DNA of 33,374 nt from Anaerolinea thermophila (GTDB taxonomy: Bacteria > Chloroflexota > Anaerolineae > Anaerolineales > Villigracilaceae), in the NCBI GenBank assembly GCA_020721605.1, contig DYML01000016.1, forward strand, positions 1-33,374, read 5' to 3'. Below are positions 1 to 8,397 of the stretch, piece by piece (the stretch's first letter is position 1; each line of letters begins with the position of its first letter). The notes beneath the pieces were generated by a model. It made no database searches. It had not been told where the DNA came from and saw only the letters and a program-made list of their open reading frames with translations. The translations under genes and the position numbers were made by a program.

Positions 1-55
1 ACTGCCTCGCTTATTGCCTCTTACGCGTTCTTTACCAAATTTGGAACAGTCACAA

Positions 56-90
56 AGGATGAAAGAATTCTTCTTTCATCCTTTTTTTTA
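56..90 (+). terminator. Rho-independent terminator of a gene left of the window
   Basis: A perfect 12-bp stem (56-67 with 71-82, arm AGGATGAAAGAA, loop TTC) is followed by a run of eight T on the plus strand, the classic intrinsic terminator layout. It probably ends a plus-strand gene whose body lies off the left edge. Positions 1-55 hold no recognisable gene; one frame is open from 3 to a TGA at 60-62, but nothing identifies it as coding. The minus-strand gene ending at 96 also runs into this hairpin, but on that side it is followed only by TTTG, so termination there would be weaker. Confidence 0.8.
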
Positions 91-95
91 TTTTC

Positions 96-3000
96 TTACG
101 GCAGGGTATATCTTCTTAGTCGCTGGTTTAGGCTGTCTGTGACCCAGATATGACCATCATTATCAATGGCAATGCCTGACGGTGACCCAAGGCTTTCGCT
201 GGACTCCAAGTCATCCCAAACACGAAGAATTGCGCCATTTTGGTCAAATTCCATAATTCGATACCCATCTGGGTCTGTAATAAATACATGCAGGTTTTCA
301 TCAACGGCAATGAAGGGTTTGTTATCCAGCGATTGACCAAACCAACCGTACACGTCCCATTGTTTTTCTGGCAGAAATGATAGGCTGTCTTCGGTTTCAA
401 TGGGTGTAAATGTCTGAATGCGGCGATTCCATGTATCTACCACATAAACTGTGCCATTTTTATCAATTGCGACGCCAACAGGTTCGTCAAACTGACCGGG
501 ATCAAACCCTGCGGAGCCAAAATCTGTGATGAAGTTTCCGTCTTCATCAAATACGGCGATGCGTTTATTGCCGGTATCGGTCACATATACGCGTCCTTTG
601 GCGTCTACCGCCAGTCCGCGCGGTCCGTAGAACGAATCGGGGGTTTCACCCTGACCGAAAATTCCCCAGGCAGCAATAAATTTTCCCGATGAGGTGAACT
701 TTTCTACACGATGGTTCCATGTATCTGTTACATAAATGGAGCCACCATCAGGCGCTATGGCAATACCCCAAGGTTCGTTGAATGTCCCTTCTCCTATCGG
801 GGTGCTGACTCCGTCTGCAAAGGAACCCCATTCGTGCAAGGTATTTCCTTCCATATCCAGGTGAAGTATGCGGTGGTTGCGCGAATCTGCAACGTAGACT
901 GTGCCGTCTTTTGCAAAGGCAAGTGAGCGCGGGGCATTTAAGCCGATCGGGTTTTTTAATGCCGCATCCAAGACAAGGTCGGCGGCAAGGGGTGTGTATT
1001 TTGTTTCTGTTGGGTCTTCGTCTGCTTGAAGAATGGTTGGGGCTACGCCATAATTCCATATCTTTGCGGCGACATCCTGTCGAATGTAAAGCCGCATTTT
1101 GTCTGAAGGATTCCATGTGGCGAGAGTAAGGTCTGTGCGTCCTTTTGCTTCTGCGTATTTTGTATAGTCGCGGTTTAACCAAATTTGAATAATTCCGGCG
1201 CGAATGGCTGGGTTGGTAAATGCTTCGCAGAAGGGGGTGTAGTCTTTTGTTTTGGCTAATTTTAAGAACCCAAGCACTCCGCTGCAGGCATAATCTTCTG
1301 AAAATGGTTGGCTTGGATCGCGGTCATAAGACAGACTAAAGTAGTCTTGCATGGGCCACCACATGCGAATGTAGTCTATGCGGTAGTATCCGGGTCCGAG
1401 CGCAGGTTCAATTTTTTCGAAATTCTTTTCATCTACAATGACAAGCACAGATTCGCGCAAAGCGCGGGTTGGCTGGTCGAAGGAGGTTTGTTGGGTGAAA
1501 TCTCGCAGATACCAGACAAAGGGCCATGAAACGCCGGTATCTGGCGCGCTGGCATCGTAGGCGAGCGCTACTCCTGTGCCGCCTGTGGTGCGCTCAGAAA
1601 TTTCCTTTGCTTGTGTGATGATTTCTTTAATGCCTGGTGCGCCGTGCGCGTACACGAGAAATTCAGTTGCCTGATCGTAGGTGATGTAATTTGTGCGGAA
1701 TGAAGCGCGTGCTGTCAGTACCGCCAATAAGCCAAAGAATACCAGAACGAACATATATCTTACTTCCTGAAATGCCCATTCCCGAAAAAGATAAGTGACG
1801 GCAATCGCGCTTATGATTGTTGCGATCATTGGTAAGAGAAATGTGCTGGTGGCTTGTAATTGCGCAAGTTCTTTGCCTTGGAATGGGGGAGTAGACCCAT
1901 TTAATGCAAGCACCATACCCATAACGCCGACTGTAAATATGGTAAGCGTGGCAATTGTTAATGGCGCACGCTTTTCCCTTAATTCTAGCCAGTTGATGCC
2001 GTCTAAAATTCGCCCCAGCGCCCAGCCTGTGATCAAAATCATCGGCAGGGTCATGTGGTAGGTAAGCCAGGGCATTTTTTCGCCCGCGTAAGAAAATGCA
2101 AAAATACTGCTAATGCTCCACCAGAGCAACAGGCTAAACAGGTTGGGGAAATTTCTTTCTTCAGACTCTGACTCTTCAAGCAGTCCGATGATTTCATCTT
2201 CTTCTGCTTTTGGCGTGAACTTTCTGCGTAAGCCAAGAATAATGGCAAGAATAAGCCCTAGTGCGGGTAGGAACTCATAGATGGGAATTTGAATGAGAAC
2301 ATAAAAATACCAGGGCTGACTGCCGCGCGCCACATCTTGTTGGGCAAGCCAATATCCAAGCGACCCTATTGTGCCTGTAAAAAAGCCAGCGCCTTTTGTA
2401 AAGATAGTTGTGTATAAAATGGTGAATGGAACCCAAAAGACCAGCGCGGTCTGCCACCATTTTTCTCTGTTCCACAACAGCCCTGCTGCCGCAGAGAGAA
2501 CAAACATCAAGACCAGAAACCCAAAAATAATAAGGATTGATCGGATGTCTGTGCTTATTGCTTGTACCTCTGCCGCCGTTGTTGGAATTGTGACGTTCAA
2601 CCAGTTCTTTAATAACGTGACAGGAAATGGAGAAAGCATGGGCAGCACAATCGTTCCTGAAACCATAAGTAAATCAAACGAACGCTCGTTACGAATTTTC
2701 TCCCATGAGTATCCGCGAATTAAGAATATAGCAGCGACTACGAGCGCTACAAAAATTGCCAATACAAGCACAATCAATGTGGGGGAAATAGAAGCAGATT
2801 CAGGAGCGGTAATGGGTGCGGCGATTGTGCCGGGGTCGCTAGGTACGGCTGTTTCACTCCCGCCAAGGGTGGCTGTGTCGCGCATATATAGCCCGTAGCC
2901 TACAGTTAAACCGGTGAATAAAACTGCAATGCCAAGCGCGATAATAAATGAGCGATAGGCTTTCTCTGCGTTTTTCCACGGGCGGCGTGTCACCTGAGCT

Positions 3001-3611
3001 ATAAAATACACGGCAAGATAAATCAACGCTTGCGCAGTGTATATGAAGGCTGTTTCTTTTGCGGTATAGTGCAGAACAAGCGCTGCGGAAAGAAGCAGAA
3101 GATATTTCTTTCCACCTACTTCAAGATGGCGAAGAATGGCGTATAGCATAACAATGCCAGAAAATCCTGCAAATGATTCATTACGAACATAGCGCCCGTA
3201 ATAAAGCATGTACGGCGAAATGACCAACAGCAAGCCGGCTGTCAATGCACCCCATTTTCCAAGATATCTGCGCCAATACCAAATCATCCAGATGGTGGCA
3301 ATACTAAACAGTACGGATGGAATGCGGGAAGTGAAATCATTTGCGCCAAGTAAAAAGTAAGATAGCGCAACTGCATGAAACTGAAATGGACCGTGCATCA
3401 TGGGGGAGTGTTCGTAGCCCTGACCACGATACAGGAGCCATGAAAAGTAGGTGTGCAAACTTTCGTCGTGACTCATCACACGCGATTCAAGGTCATAAAA
3501 ACGGGTGACAATTGCAAGCAGAATGACAGCGGCAAAGACCAGAATTTCATTTGTTAAATTAGGAAGTGCCGGATGAATGGGGCGGTTAAGCCAATTTTGT
3601 TTTTGTTCCAT
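96..3611 (-). CDS. Agl23-like (TIGR03663) membrane glycosyltransferase fused to a C-terminal NHL propeller
   Basis: A 1171-residue integral membrane protein. Residues about 25-640 carry many hydrophobic helices. Between the first helices lies the acidic loop SHDESLHTYFSWLLYRG followed by a His-rich HSPMMHGPF stretch, typical of the GT39/GT-C-like TIGR03663 family ('flippase activity-associated protein Agl23'). The C-terminal 280 residues contain six NHL repeats (endings such as DSRNHRI, DTWNHRV, DTGNKRI, DTWNRRI), which should form an extracytoplasmic six-bladed propeller. The family is thought to act on lipid-linked sugars during surface glycosylation; the substrate is unknown. The chosen ATG has GGTGA six bases upstream. 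An in-frame ATG four codons earlier has no Shine-Dalgarno sequence. The gene has its own promoter and does not appear to be co-transcribed with rlmN. Confidence 0.85.
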   Translation of the reverse strand: MEQKQNWLNRPIHPALPNLTNEILVFAAVILLAIVTRFYDLESRVMSHDESLHTYFSWLLYRGQGYEHSPMMHGPFQFHAVALSYFLLGANDFTSRIPSVLFSIATIWMIWYWRRYLGKWGALTAGLLLVISPYMLYYGRYVRNESFAGFSGIVMLYAILRHLEVGGKKYLLLLSAALVLHYTAKETAFIYTAQALIYLAVYFIAQVTRRPWKNAEKAYRSFIIALGIAVLFTGLTVGYGLYMRDTATLGGSETAVPSDPGTIAAPITAPESASISPTLIVLVLAIFVALVVAAIFLIRGYSWEKIRNERSFDLLMVSGTIVLPMLSPFPVTLLKNWLNVTIPTTAAEVQAISTDIRSILIIFGFLVLMFVLSAAAGLLWNREKWWQTALVFWVPFTILYTTIFTKGAGFFTGTIGSLGYWLAQQDVARGSQPWYFYVLIQIPIYEFLPALGLILAIILGLRRKFTPKAEEDEIIGLLEESESEERNFPNLFSLLLWWSISSIFAFSYAGEKMPWLTYHMTLPMILITGWALGRILDGINWLELREKRAPLTIATLTIFTVGVMGMVLALNGSTPPFQGKELAQLQATSTFLLPMIATIISAIAVTYLFREWAFQEVRYMFVLVFFGLLAVLTARASFRTNYITYDQATEFLVYAHGAPGIKEIITQAKEISERTTGGTGVALAYDASAPDTGVSWPFVWYLRDFTQQTSFDQPTRALRESVLVIVDEKNFEKIEPALGPGYYRIDYIRMWWPMQDYFSLSYDRDPSQPFSEDYACSGVLGFLKLAKTKDYTPFCEAFTNPAIRAGIIQIWLNRDYTKYAEAKGRTDLTLATWNPSDKMRLYIRQDVAAKIWNYGVAPTILQADEDPTETKYTPLAADLVLDAALKNPIGLNAPRSLAFAKDGTVYVADSRNHRILHLDMEGNTLHEWGSFADGVSTPIGEGTFNEPWGIAIAPDGGSIYVTDTWNHRVEKFTSSGKFIAAWGIFGQGETPDSFYGPRGLAVDAKGRVYVTDTGNKRIAVFDEDGNFITDFGSAGFDPGQFDEPVGVAIDKNGTVYVVDTWNRRIQTFTPIETEDSLSFLPEKQWDVYGWFGQSLDNKPFIAVDENLHVFITDPDGYRIMEFDQNGAILRVWDDLESSESLGSPSGIAIDNDGHIWVTDSLNQRLRRYTLP

Positions 3612-3639
3612 TGATTTCACCATTAGAAAAAGATAACTG

Positions 3640-3668
3640 ACTATACTTTAATCAAGCGGTTCTGACAA
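3640..3668 (-). promoter_or_regulatory. Sigma-70 promoter of the Agl23-NHL gene
   Basis: On the minus strand TTGTCA (3663-3668) is separated by 17 bp from TATAGT (3640-3645). The predicted transcription start is near 3633, giving a leader of about 22 nt that includes the GGTGA ribosome binding site before the ATG at 3611. Confidence 0.65.
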
Positions 3669-3675
3669 GAAATAA

Positions 3676-3713
3676 AATTTGCCATTGCAGTAGGTCTCAT
3701 GCAGTGGCAAATT
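3676..3713 (-). terminator. Terminator downstream of rlmN
   Basis: A 14-bp inverted repeat (3676-3689 with 3700-3713, arm AATTTGCCATTGCA, one G.U-type mismatch, 10-nt loop) lies 70 bp past the rlmN stop. Read on the minus strand it is followed by TTATTTCTT, a T-rich tail. It therefore probably ends the rlmN transcript just before the promoter of the next minus-strand gene. Confidence 0.6.
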
Positions 3714-3782
3714 GACATATCTATTGTTGGCAAATGATATTTGTATTTAAAGAAAATTGGGTGATGAATTGACCACAAAAAA

Positions 3783-4847
3783 CTATATTGATTCAGAATG
3801 AAGAACAGACCCAGCCAACTGACCGCACCCGGCTTGAATGTCTATGCCGCGCCGCATACGGATTGTGCATTCAATGCCAGATTGTTCAAGGATTTCTTTG
3901 AATGCCATTGCCCGCTGTCTGTCTGTTGCTTCACCATCATAGCCTTCGGTGGGATTAAGCGGGATTGCATTGACGTGACACAACAAGCCTTTAAGCCGTT
4001 TTGCAAGTTTGTGGGCTACTTCGGGAGTATCGTTTACGCCGTTAATCAGCGCCCATTCAAATGTTACACGGCGATGAGTCTGTTCAACGTAATATCGGCA
4101 GGCTTGAAGTATGTCTTCAATTTTATAGCGTTTATTGATTGGCATAATTTCAAGCCGCTTGGCATCATCTGCTGCATGAAGCGAAATGGCAAGATTCACT
4201 TGTCGTTTTTCATCTGCAAATCTTTTAATTTGTGGCACCAGACCAACGGTTGAGATGGTGAAGCGGCGCGCGCCAAAGTTGTACCCATCAGGATCATTAA
4301 GGATGTCTATGGCTGCCATTGAGTTTTCATAATTGTGGAACGGTTCGCCCATGCCCATAAAGACAACATTGGTGACGGTAAGCCCTTCATCTTGTAACAT
4401 GCGGGCATAATAGATTACCTGGGCAACAATTTCGCCGCTGGATAAATGTCGGCTGAATCCCATTTGACCTGTGGCGCAGAATACGCACCCCATGGCGCAG
4501 CCGGCTTGTGTGGAAATACATAGCGTACGCCTGCCCTTGCCTGAATTGGTGTTTGGGTCGTAGCGCATTAGCACGGCTTCTATTAAATGACCGTCGTATA
4601 GTTCAAAGAGTGTTTTACGTGTTTGCCCATCTGACGATTCTTGAAAAAGTTTTACTTTTATGGGTGAAAATCCAAGCCGTTCGGCTATTTTTTCACGCAG
4701 TGGTTTCGGCAGGTTTGTGAACTCGTCTGGCGAGTTATACAATTGTTGATAGACACCCTGCCAGATTTGCTTGGCACGGTAGGCGGGTTCGTTCCATTGC
4801 TGGAGCAGGTTTGTAAGAGTGGGGAGGTCAAGATCGTAAATAAACAT
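3783..4847 (-). CDS. rlmN: 23S rRNA (adenine(2503)-C(2))-methyltransferase RlmN
   Basis: A radical-SAM methyltransferase of 354 residues, full length for the family. It methylates C2 of A2503 in 23S rRNA and, in many bacteria, A37 of some tRNAs. The CxxxCxxC cluster motif is C117-AMG-C121-VF-C124. The conserved Cys seven residues upstream (C110, in LCISTQAGC) and the C-terminal methyl-carrying Cys (C341, in QAGCGQLAG) are both present, so the ping-pong mechanism is intact. The GEPFHNYENSM segment matches the family SAM-binding region. The ATG at 4847 has only GAAGGC between it and a -10 box, so translation may begin on a leaderless mRNA. Confidence 0.97.
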   Translation of the reverse strand: MFIYDLDLPTLTNLLQQWNEPAYRAKQIWQGVYQQLYNSPDEFTNLPKPLREKIAERLGFSPIKVKLFQESSDGQTRKTLFELYDGHLIEAVLMRYDPNTNSGKGRRTLCISTQAGCAMGCVFCATGQMGFSRHLSSGEIVAQVIYYARMLQDEGLTVTNVVFMGMGEPFHNYENSMAAIDILNDPDGYNFGARRFTISTVGLVPQIKRFADEKRQVNLAISLHAADDAKRLEIMPINKRYKIEDILQACRYYVEQTHRRVTFEWALINGVNDTPEVAHKLAKRLKGLLCHVNAIPLNPTEGYDGEATDRQRAMAFKEILEQSGIECTIRMRRGIDIQAGCGQLAGSVLHSESI

Positions 4848-4853
4848 GCCTTC

Positions 4854-4883
4854 ATTTTACTCTACGCAGCCGTTGGCAGACAA
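4854..4883 (-). promoter_or_regulatory. Promoter of rlmN, likely leaderless
   Basis: On the minus strand TTGTCT (4878-4883), an 18-bp spacer and TAAAAT (4854-4859) lie immediately before rlmN. Only six bases separate the -10 box from the ATG at 4847, so a normal start site would fall on or next to the A of the start codon. Confidence 0.5.
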
Positions 4884-4995
4884 CTGGTTTTACAATTAAT
4901 ATTAAGTTTATTAATTATTCGTTTTTATAATCTGCATATATTAAGCGCAGGGTTAATGATAGGTGAGTTAATGCTTTCTGTTTTTCCATTCACAC

Positions 4996-5020
4996 TATAA
5001 TCTGTGTCTTATAAAAGGAG
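4996..5020 (+). promoter_or_regulatory. -10 box and ribosome binding site of the NBR1-Ig gene
   Basis: TATAAT at 4996-5001 is a consensus -10 box. AAGGAG at 5015-5020 is a strong Shine-Dalgarno sequence five bases before the ATG at 5026. No good -35 is visible at the usual distance. The AT-rich stretch 4890-4995 between the divergent genes shows nothing else recognisable. Confidence 0.5.
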
Positions 5021-5025
5021 AAAAT

Positions 5026-5775
5026 ATGATGAATAAAAAAACAAAAACGCCTCTTTTGTGGTCAGGCGTTGTCTTTCTTTTTGCCGCTGGAATCACCATG
5101 ATTTCCCTGTATTTTGGCAACGTAGAAGATACCGCCACAAAAGATATTAATGCGGTCTATACCCATGCCGCATTGACGGTGGCTGCGCAGCAACAAACCA
5201 TGCAGGTTGAGATTCTTTCTGCAACGCCCAATGCGATATTAAGTTCGCCGACTGCGCTGCTGCCTGTTGCCAGCCAGCCGCAAACACCCGCTTTGCTGCC
5301 GAGCGTTCCTTCCACTGCGGTTTCTATTGCTTGCGATGTTGCGGTATACGTCAGTGATGTATCTATTCCAGACGGTACCACAATTGCCGCTGGTGAATAT
5401 TTTACAAAAACGTGGAAAGTCTCCAACCTTGGCGCCTGCACTTGGACGGAAACATATCAACTTGTTTTTGTTGCTGGAGATAGTTTAGGCGGCAAGGCAA
5501 CCGCCATTGGGAAGATTGTAAAACCAGGAGAATCTGTAGATGTTTCAGTCGTGCTGACTTCTTCTGCTGCTGCGGGAAGTATTACAGGCTCATGGCGATT
5601 GGCGAATGATCAGGGACAGACATTTGGAGATGCACTGACTGTGGTAATCAATTCTGGAGTGGATTACACTGCCACTGTCGGCGTGGCTGAGACCGCTCTA
5701 CCAACTTCTACTTCGGCAGCCGCCACTGAGATTCCCGCTGAAACGCCGGCGCCAACAGAAACTCCAGTAGAGTAA
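5026..5775 (+). CDS. Membrane-anchored NBR1-type Ig-like domain protein
   Basis: A 249-residue surface protein of unknown role. Residues 9-30 form one hydrophobic signal-anchor after a Lys-rich start (MMNKKTKTP). A Thr/Ala/Pro-rich spacer follows. From about residue 102 to 213 there is an NBR1-Ig-like beta-sandwich, recognised by the order DGT...AGEYFTKTWKVSNLGACTW, then GDSLGG, VKPGESVDVSV and GSWRL. These are the hallmarks of the 'Ig-like domain from next to BRCA1' family, common in Chloroflexota exported proteins. The last 30 residues are a Thr/Pro/Glu tail. It is transcribed alone, between a divergent rlmN and a convergent permease. The start is fixed by the strong AAGGAG. The ligand cannot be deduced. 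Confidence 0.8.
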   Translation: MMNKKTKTPLLWSGVVFLFAAGITMISLYFGNVEDTATKDINAVYTHAALTVAAQQQTMQVEILSATPNAILSSPTALLPVASQPQTPALLPSVPSTAVSIACDVAVYVSDVSIPDGTTIAAGEYFTKTWKVSNLGACTWTETYQLVFVAGDSLGGKATAIGKIVKPGESVDVSVVLTSSAAAGSITGSWRLANDQGQTFGDALTVVINSGVDYTATVGVAETALPTSTSAAATEIPAETPAPTETPVE

Positions 5776-5791
5776 ATTTGGTCTTTTAAGG

Positions 5792-5831
5792 AATAAAAGC
5801 GGCATCTCGCTAGTGAGATGCCGCTTTTATT
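5792..5831. terminator. Bidirectional terminator between convergent genes
   Basis: A perfect 17-bp stem (5792-5808 with 5815-5831, GC-rich core GCGGCATCTC, 6-nt loop GCTAGT) is flanked by A-rich sequence on the left and T-rich sequence on the right. It can therefore stop transcription from both the NBR1-Ig gene and the convergent permease gene. Confidence 0.9.
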
Positions 5832-5853
5832 GTTACAAAATCAAGTGGGTAGT

Positions 5854-7401
5854 TTAATCTTTATATCGTGATTCAATTTCGGCAATTTTGGCTTGATTCG
5901 CCTTAATTTTTTCACCTTCAGGAACACCTTCAAAGCGTTTGTTTTCGCCAAAGACAAACCAAATAATTGGCAAAACGACAATCATGCCAATGGTAAAGTA
6001 AAACACCTTCTCATTGGGCGGGAAGAATCCGCTAATGGCTAGGGTAATACCAAAAATGATGGCAATCACCGCGTTGATTTTTGAGAAAACGCCGAGGTTA
6101 AAGGGTCCTTTTTCTGCCCATTTGGAGGTGCCTTCAGCAAGTAGACCTGCCGCAATCGGCATAACCATGGAGATGTATAAAAAGACTGCACAAGCAACAG
6201 CCAGAACAAGATAAGCGGGCGCGTATACCATACTAAGAAGCGCCAAAGTTGCTGAGACCCAAATTGAGTAGGTGGGTGTGCGATAGGTGGTGCTAACGTG
6301 TGCAAGAGTCTTCGAGGCTGGCAGCCCGCCGTCTCGCGCGAAAGCGTACATCATGCGTGAGGTGGAGGTAAGCCCGGCAAGCGCGCAGAGATAATTTACT
6401 ACAACCAATCCGATGGCAAGGAAAAGGCTTAAACCATACGGCATTCGAGATGCGCCCCACATATAGAAGAAGGAACCCCAGCCCGCTGCGCCGGCTTCGT
6501 CAATGCTGGGCATTGTCAAAATATAAGACGCCACAGCAACGAGACCAAATACCCAAGACCAGAATACGGCAGTCCACATGCCTTTGGGCACATTGACTTG
6601 GGCGTCTTGCGTTTCTTCGGCAGTATGCGCCGATGCATCAAACCCTGTAATCGTATAGCAAACATAAGAGAGACCAAGCAGAAAAGCAAAGGCTACATTC
6701 TCAGTGCGGAAGGGGACAACTGCGCCGCCTGCATCACCTGTGAAGTTTTTAAACGTCCAAAGTCGCGTAATATCCATTTCGCTAAATGGAACTGGGCTGA
6801 ATGCAAATAAAGAGACAATCAAGATGACTGACAATCCGAGGATTAAGTAACCGCTCAGGTCTGTCAATTTGGTGGTAAGTTCAATGCCGTAGTGATTGAG
6901 CATGGCTTGGGTGATCAGCACAACTGCAACAAAGAAAAACTGGTGCCAGTAGCCAAAAGTAGAAACATCTACGCCCATCACCGTTCCCAACAGCAGGTCT
7001 TTGAAAAATACCGTATACAGTAATACATCAACAGATGAAACCACTGCAATTAACCCAACGAGATTAAACCAAGCAGTTGCCCAGCCCCAGGCTTTTCCGC
7101 CCAAGTGGGAACTCCAATGATATAAGCCGCCAGCCGTTGGGAAGGAAGAAGCAATTTGCCCCATGCCGACAGCAACGCTCATGGCAAGCGCCCCGCCAAT
7201 CAACCAGATAAAGAACGCACCACCAGGTCCCAGCGAATTGAACGCGGCAGGAAATGCAGAAATGCCGCCAGCCAGAATACAAATGATCGCGAATGAAATT
7301 GCGAAATTAGAGAAGCCGCTCATGCGGCGTGAAAGTTCTTGCGCATACCCCATCTTATGCAATATTTGTTTGTCATGCTCTTGCACACTATTTTTGCTCA
7401 T
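5854..7401 (-). CDS. APC-superfamily amino-acid permease
   Basis: A 515-residue membrane transporter with about 12 hydrophobic segments. The N-terminal signature (YAQELSRRMSGFSNFAISF, then ILAGGISAFPAAFNSLGPGG) is typical of the amino-acid/GABA permease branch of the APC superfamily. These carriers usually import amino acids or polyamines by H+ symport or exchange. The loop GFDASAHTAEETQDA before helix 6 is also characteristic of this group. Substrate specificity cannot be read from the sequence. The ATG at 7401 is preferred because AAGGAG lies eight bases upstream; an in-frame TTG 23 codons earlier has no ribosome binding site. It is monocistronic, with a terminator shared with the convergent NBR1-Ig gene. 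Confidence 0.9.
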   Translation of the reverse strand: MSKNSVQEHDKQILHKMGYAQELSRRMSGFSNFAISFAIICILAGGISAFPAAFNSLGPGGAFFIWLIGGALAMSVAVGMGQIASSFPTAGGLYHWSSHLGGKAWGWATAWFNLVGLIAVVSSVDVLLYTVFFKDLLLGTVMGVDVSTFGYWHQFFFVAVVLITQAMLNHYGIELTTKLTDLSGYLILGLSVILIVSLFAFSPVPFSEMDITRLWTFKNFTGDAGGAVVPFRTENVAFAFLLGLSYVCYTITGFDASAHTAEETQDAQVNVPKGMWTAVFWSWVFGLVAVASYILTMPSIDEAGAAGWGSFFYMWGASRMPYGLSLFLAIGLVVVNYLCALAGLTSTSRMMYAFARDGGLPASKTLAHVSTTYRTPTYSIWVSATLALLSMVYAPAYLVLAVACAVFLYISMVMPIAAGLLAEGTSKWAEKGPFNLGVFSKINAVIAIIFGITLAISGFFPPNEKVFYFTIGMIVVLPIIWFVFGENKRFEGVPEGEKIKANQAKIAEIESRYKD

Positions 7402-7787
7402 ACGATTGGATCTCCTTGGCGAAAAGTTTTGATACAGATACGATGAGAAAACAAAATACTTGTGGTGCAATACACTAAATCAATATGGGCTCCCTACCTC
7501 CTCCTAATCCTTTCACAAATACTGAAAGACCCCTCTTTAAACAGTCTATTTAGTAAACGCTGACAAAAGCAGGAAGGTTTGAATTGCTGCATTTTTTTGC
7601 CAGAATTTGAAGCATTATGACACAAAAGTATATTTATGAAAATAGAATATTTATTCTATTTCTCGCCGACTTCAAGGCTTGCAAGCGGCGGGGCAGAAGA
7701 TAAGGCACTGCCTTAATGGGTGAACATGAACAGGGTATGATTTTTGCTTCCATAACCTTAAAGTATTTTATATTTTAAGATAAAACC
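7402..7787. other. Non-coding region between permease and SET genes, with three palindromes
   Basis: No gene is supported here. Three inverted repeats stand out: 7640-7661 (arms AAATAGAATA and TATTCTATTT around TT), 7677-7686 (GCTTGCAAGC, self-complementary) and 7702-7714 (AAGGCA C TGCCTT). None is followed by a T-run, so they look more like protein-binding sites or a structured leader than terminators. The divergent promoters of the permease and SET genes must lie in this region. I do not recognise a known riboswitch. Confidence 0.5.
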
Positions 7788-7815
7788 TTGTAATATATTT
7801 CATAGTCGCTATACT
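7788..7815 (+). promoter_or_regulatory. Promoter of the SET-domain gene
   Basis: TTGTAA (7788-7793), a 16-bp spacer and TATACT (7810-7815) form a plausible sigma-70 promoter. The expected start near 7822 leaves a 45-nt leader ending in AAAGGAGA before the ATG at 7867. Confidence 0.5.
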
Positions 7816-7866
7816 ACGTTAAATAAATTTATGTTGTATGTGTTTGTAAAAAAGGAGATTACAAAA

Positions 7867-8355
7867 ATGTCATCAATAATGGATACGCTCACAATCCGAA
7901 CTGAAAATAAATTCAGAACGCTTGTTACAAAGCAGTCCTATAAAAAAGGTGAGGTTATTTGCTCTATACCCAGTGAAAACATTGTAGATAAGCCAACCCG
8001 CTTTACGGTACAAATTGCAAAAAACAAACATACCCATGTCGGAAAACTTGCCGCGCTTAATCATTCCTGCGACCCCAATGTCATACTGGATACAGAAAAT
8101 ATGTTAATGATTGCCCGCCGTAATATAGAAAAAGGAGAAGAATTATCTTTCTTTTACCCTGCTACTGAATGGGAAATGCAAGCGCCGTTTATCTGTCTTT
8201 GCGGAGCGGCAAACTGCATTCACGTTGTTGCTGGCGCACGCTTTTTGCCCTTATCCACACTGGAGATGCATTATCTTAGCAAACACGTCCGTGAGGCTGT
8301 GATCGAAACGCTTAATACCACCGAATTACATTTAAAAAAATTACAGAAAGCCTAA
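7867..8355 (+). CDS. Small SET-domain protein (putative lysine methyltransferase)
   Basis: A 162-residue protein that is essentially a bare SET domain. The key signature LNHSCDPN (SAM- and substrate-binding NHS motif) lies near residue 64. It is followed by GEELSFFYPATEWEM, matching the GEEL-Tyr catalytic region, and by a post-SET-like Cys cluster (CLCGAANC). SET enzymes methylate lysines using SAM. In bacteria their targets are mostly unknown, and single small forms are often thought to be acquired horizontally. Residues 1-55 hold the split N-terminal SET strands. The start is set by AAAGGAGA eight bases before ATG 7867; an in-frame ATG at 7831 lacks a ribosome binding site. It is monocistronic, with its own promoter and terminator. 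Confidence 0.85.
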   Translation: MSSIMDTLTIRTENKFRTLVTKQSYKKGEVICSIPSENIVDKPTRFTVQIAKNKHTHVGKLAALNHSCDPNVILDTENMLMIARRNIEKGEELSFFYPATEWEMQAPFICLCGAANCIHVVAGARFLPLSTLEMHYLSKHVREAVIETLNTTELHLKKLQKA

Positions 8356-8357
8356 AC

Positions 8358-8394
8358 AAAAATCTCCGAAGCCATAAAGACTTCGGAGATTTTT
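8358..8394. terminator. Bidirectional terminator between SET and hypothetical genes
   Basis: A 14-bp stem (8358-8371 with 8381-8394; core ATCTCCGAAG, 9-nt loop) has A-rich and T-rich flanks, so it should terminate both convergent transcripts. The left arm starts just after the SET gene stop, and the right arm ends three bases from the end of the facing gene. Confidence 0.88.
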
Positions 8395-8397
8395 TAT

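Noticed and set aside
2371-2898. 175-codon plus-strand frame within the Agl23-NHL gene
   Set aside because: It lies opposite the membrane-spanning region of a well-supported gene, and its translation has no recognisable feature.
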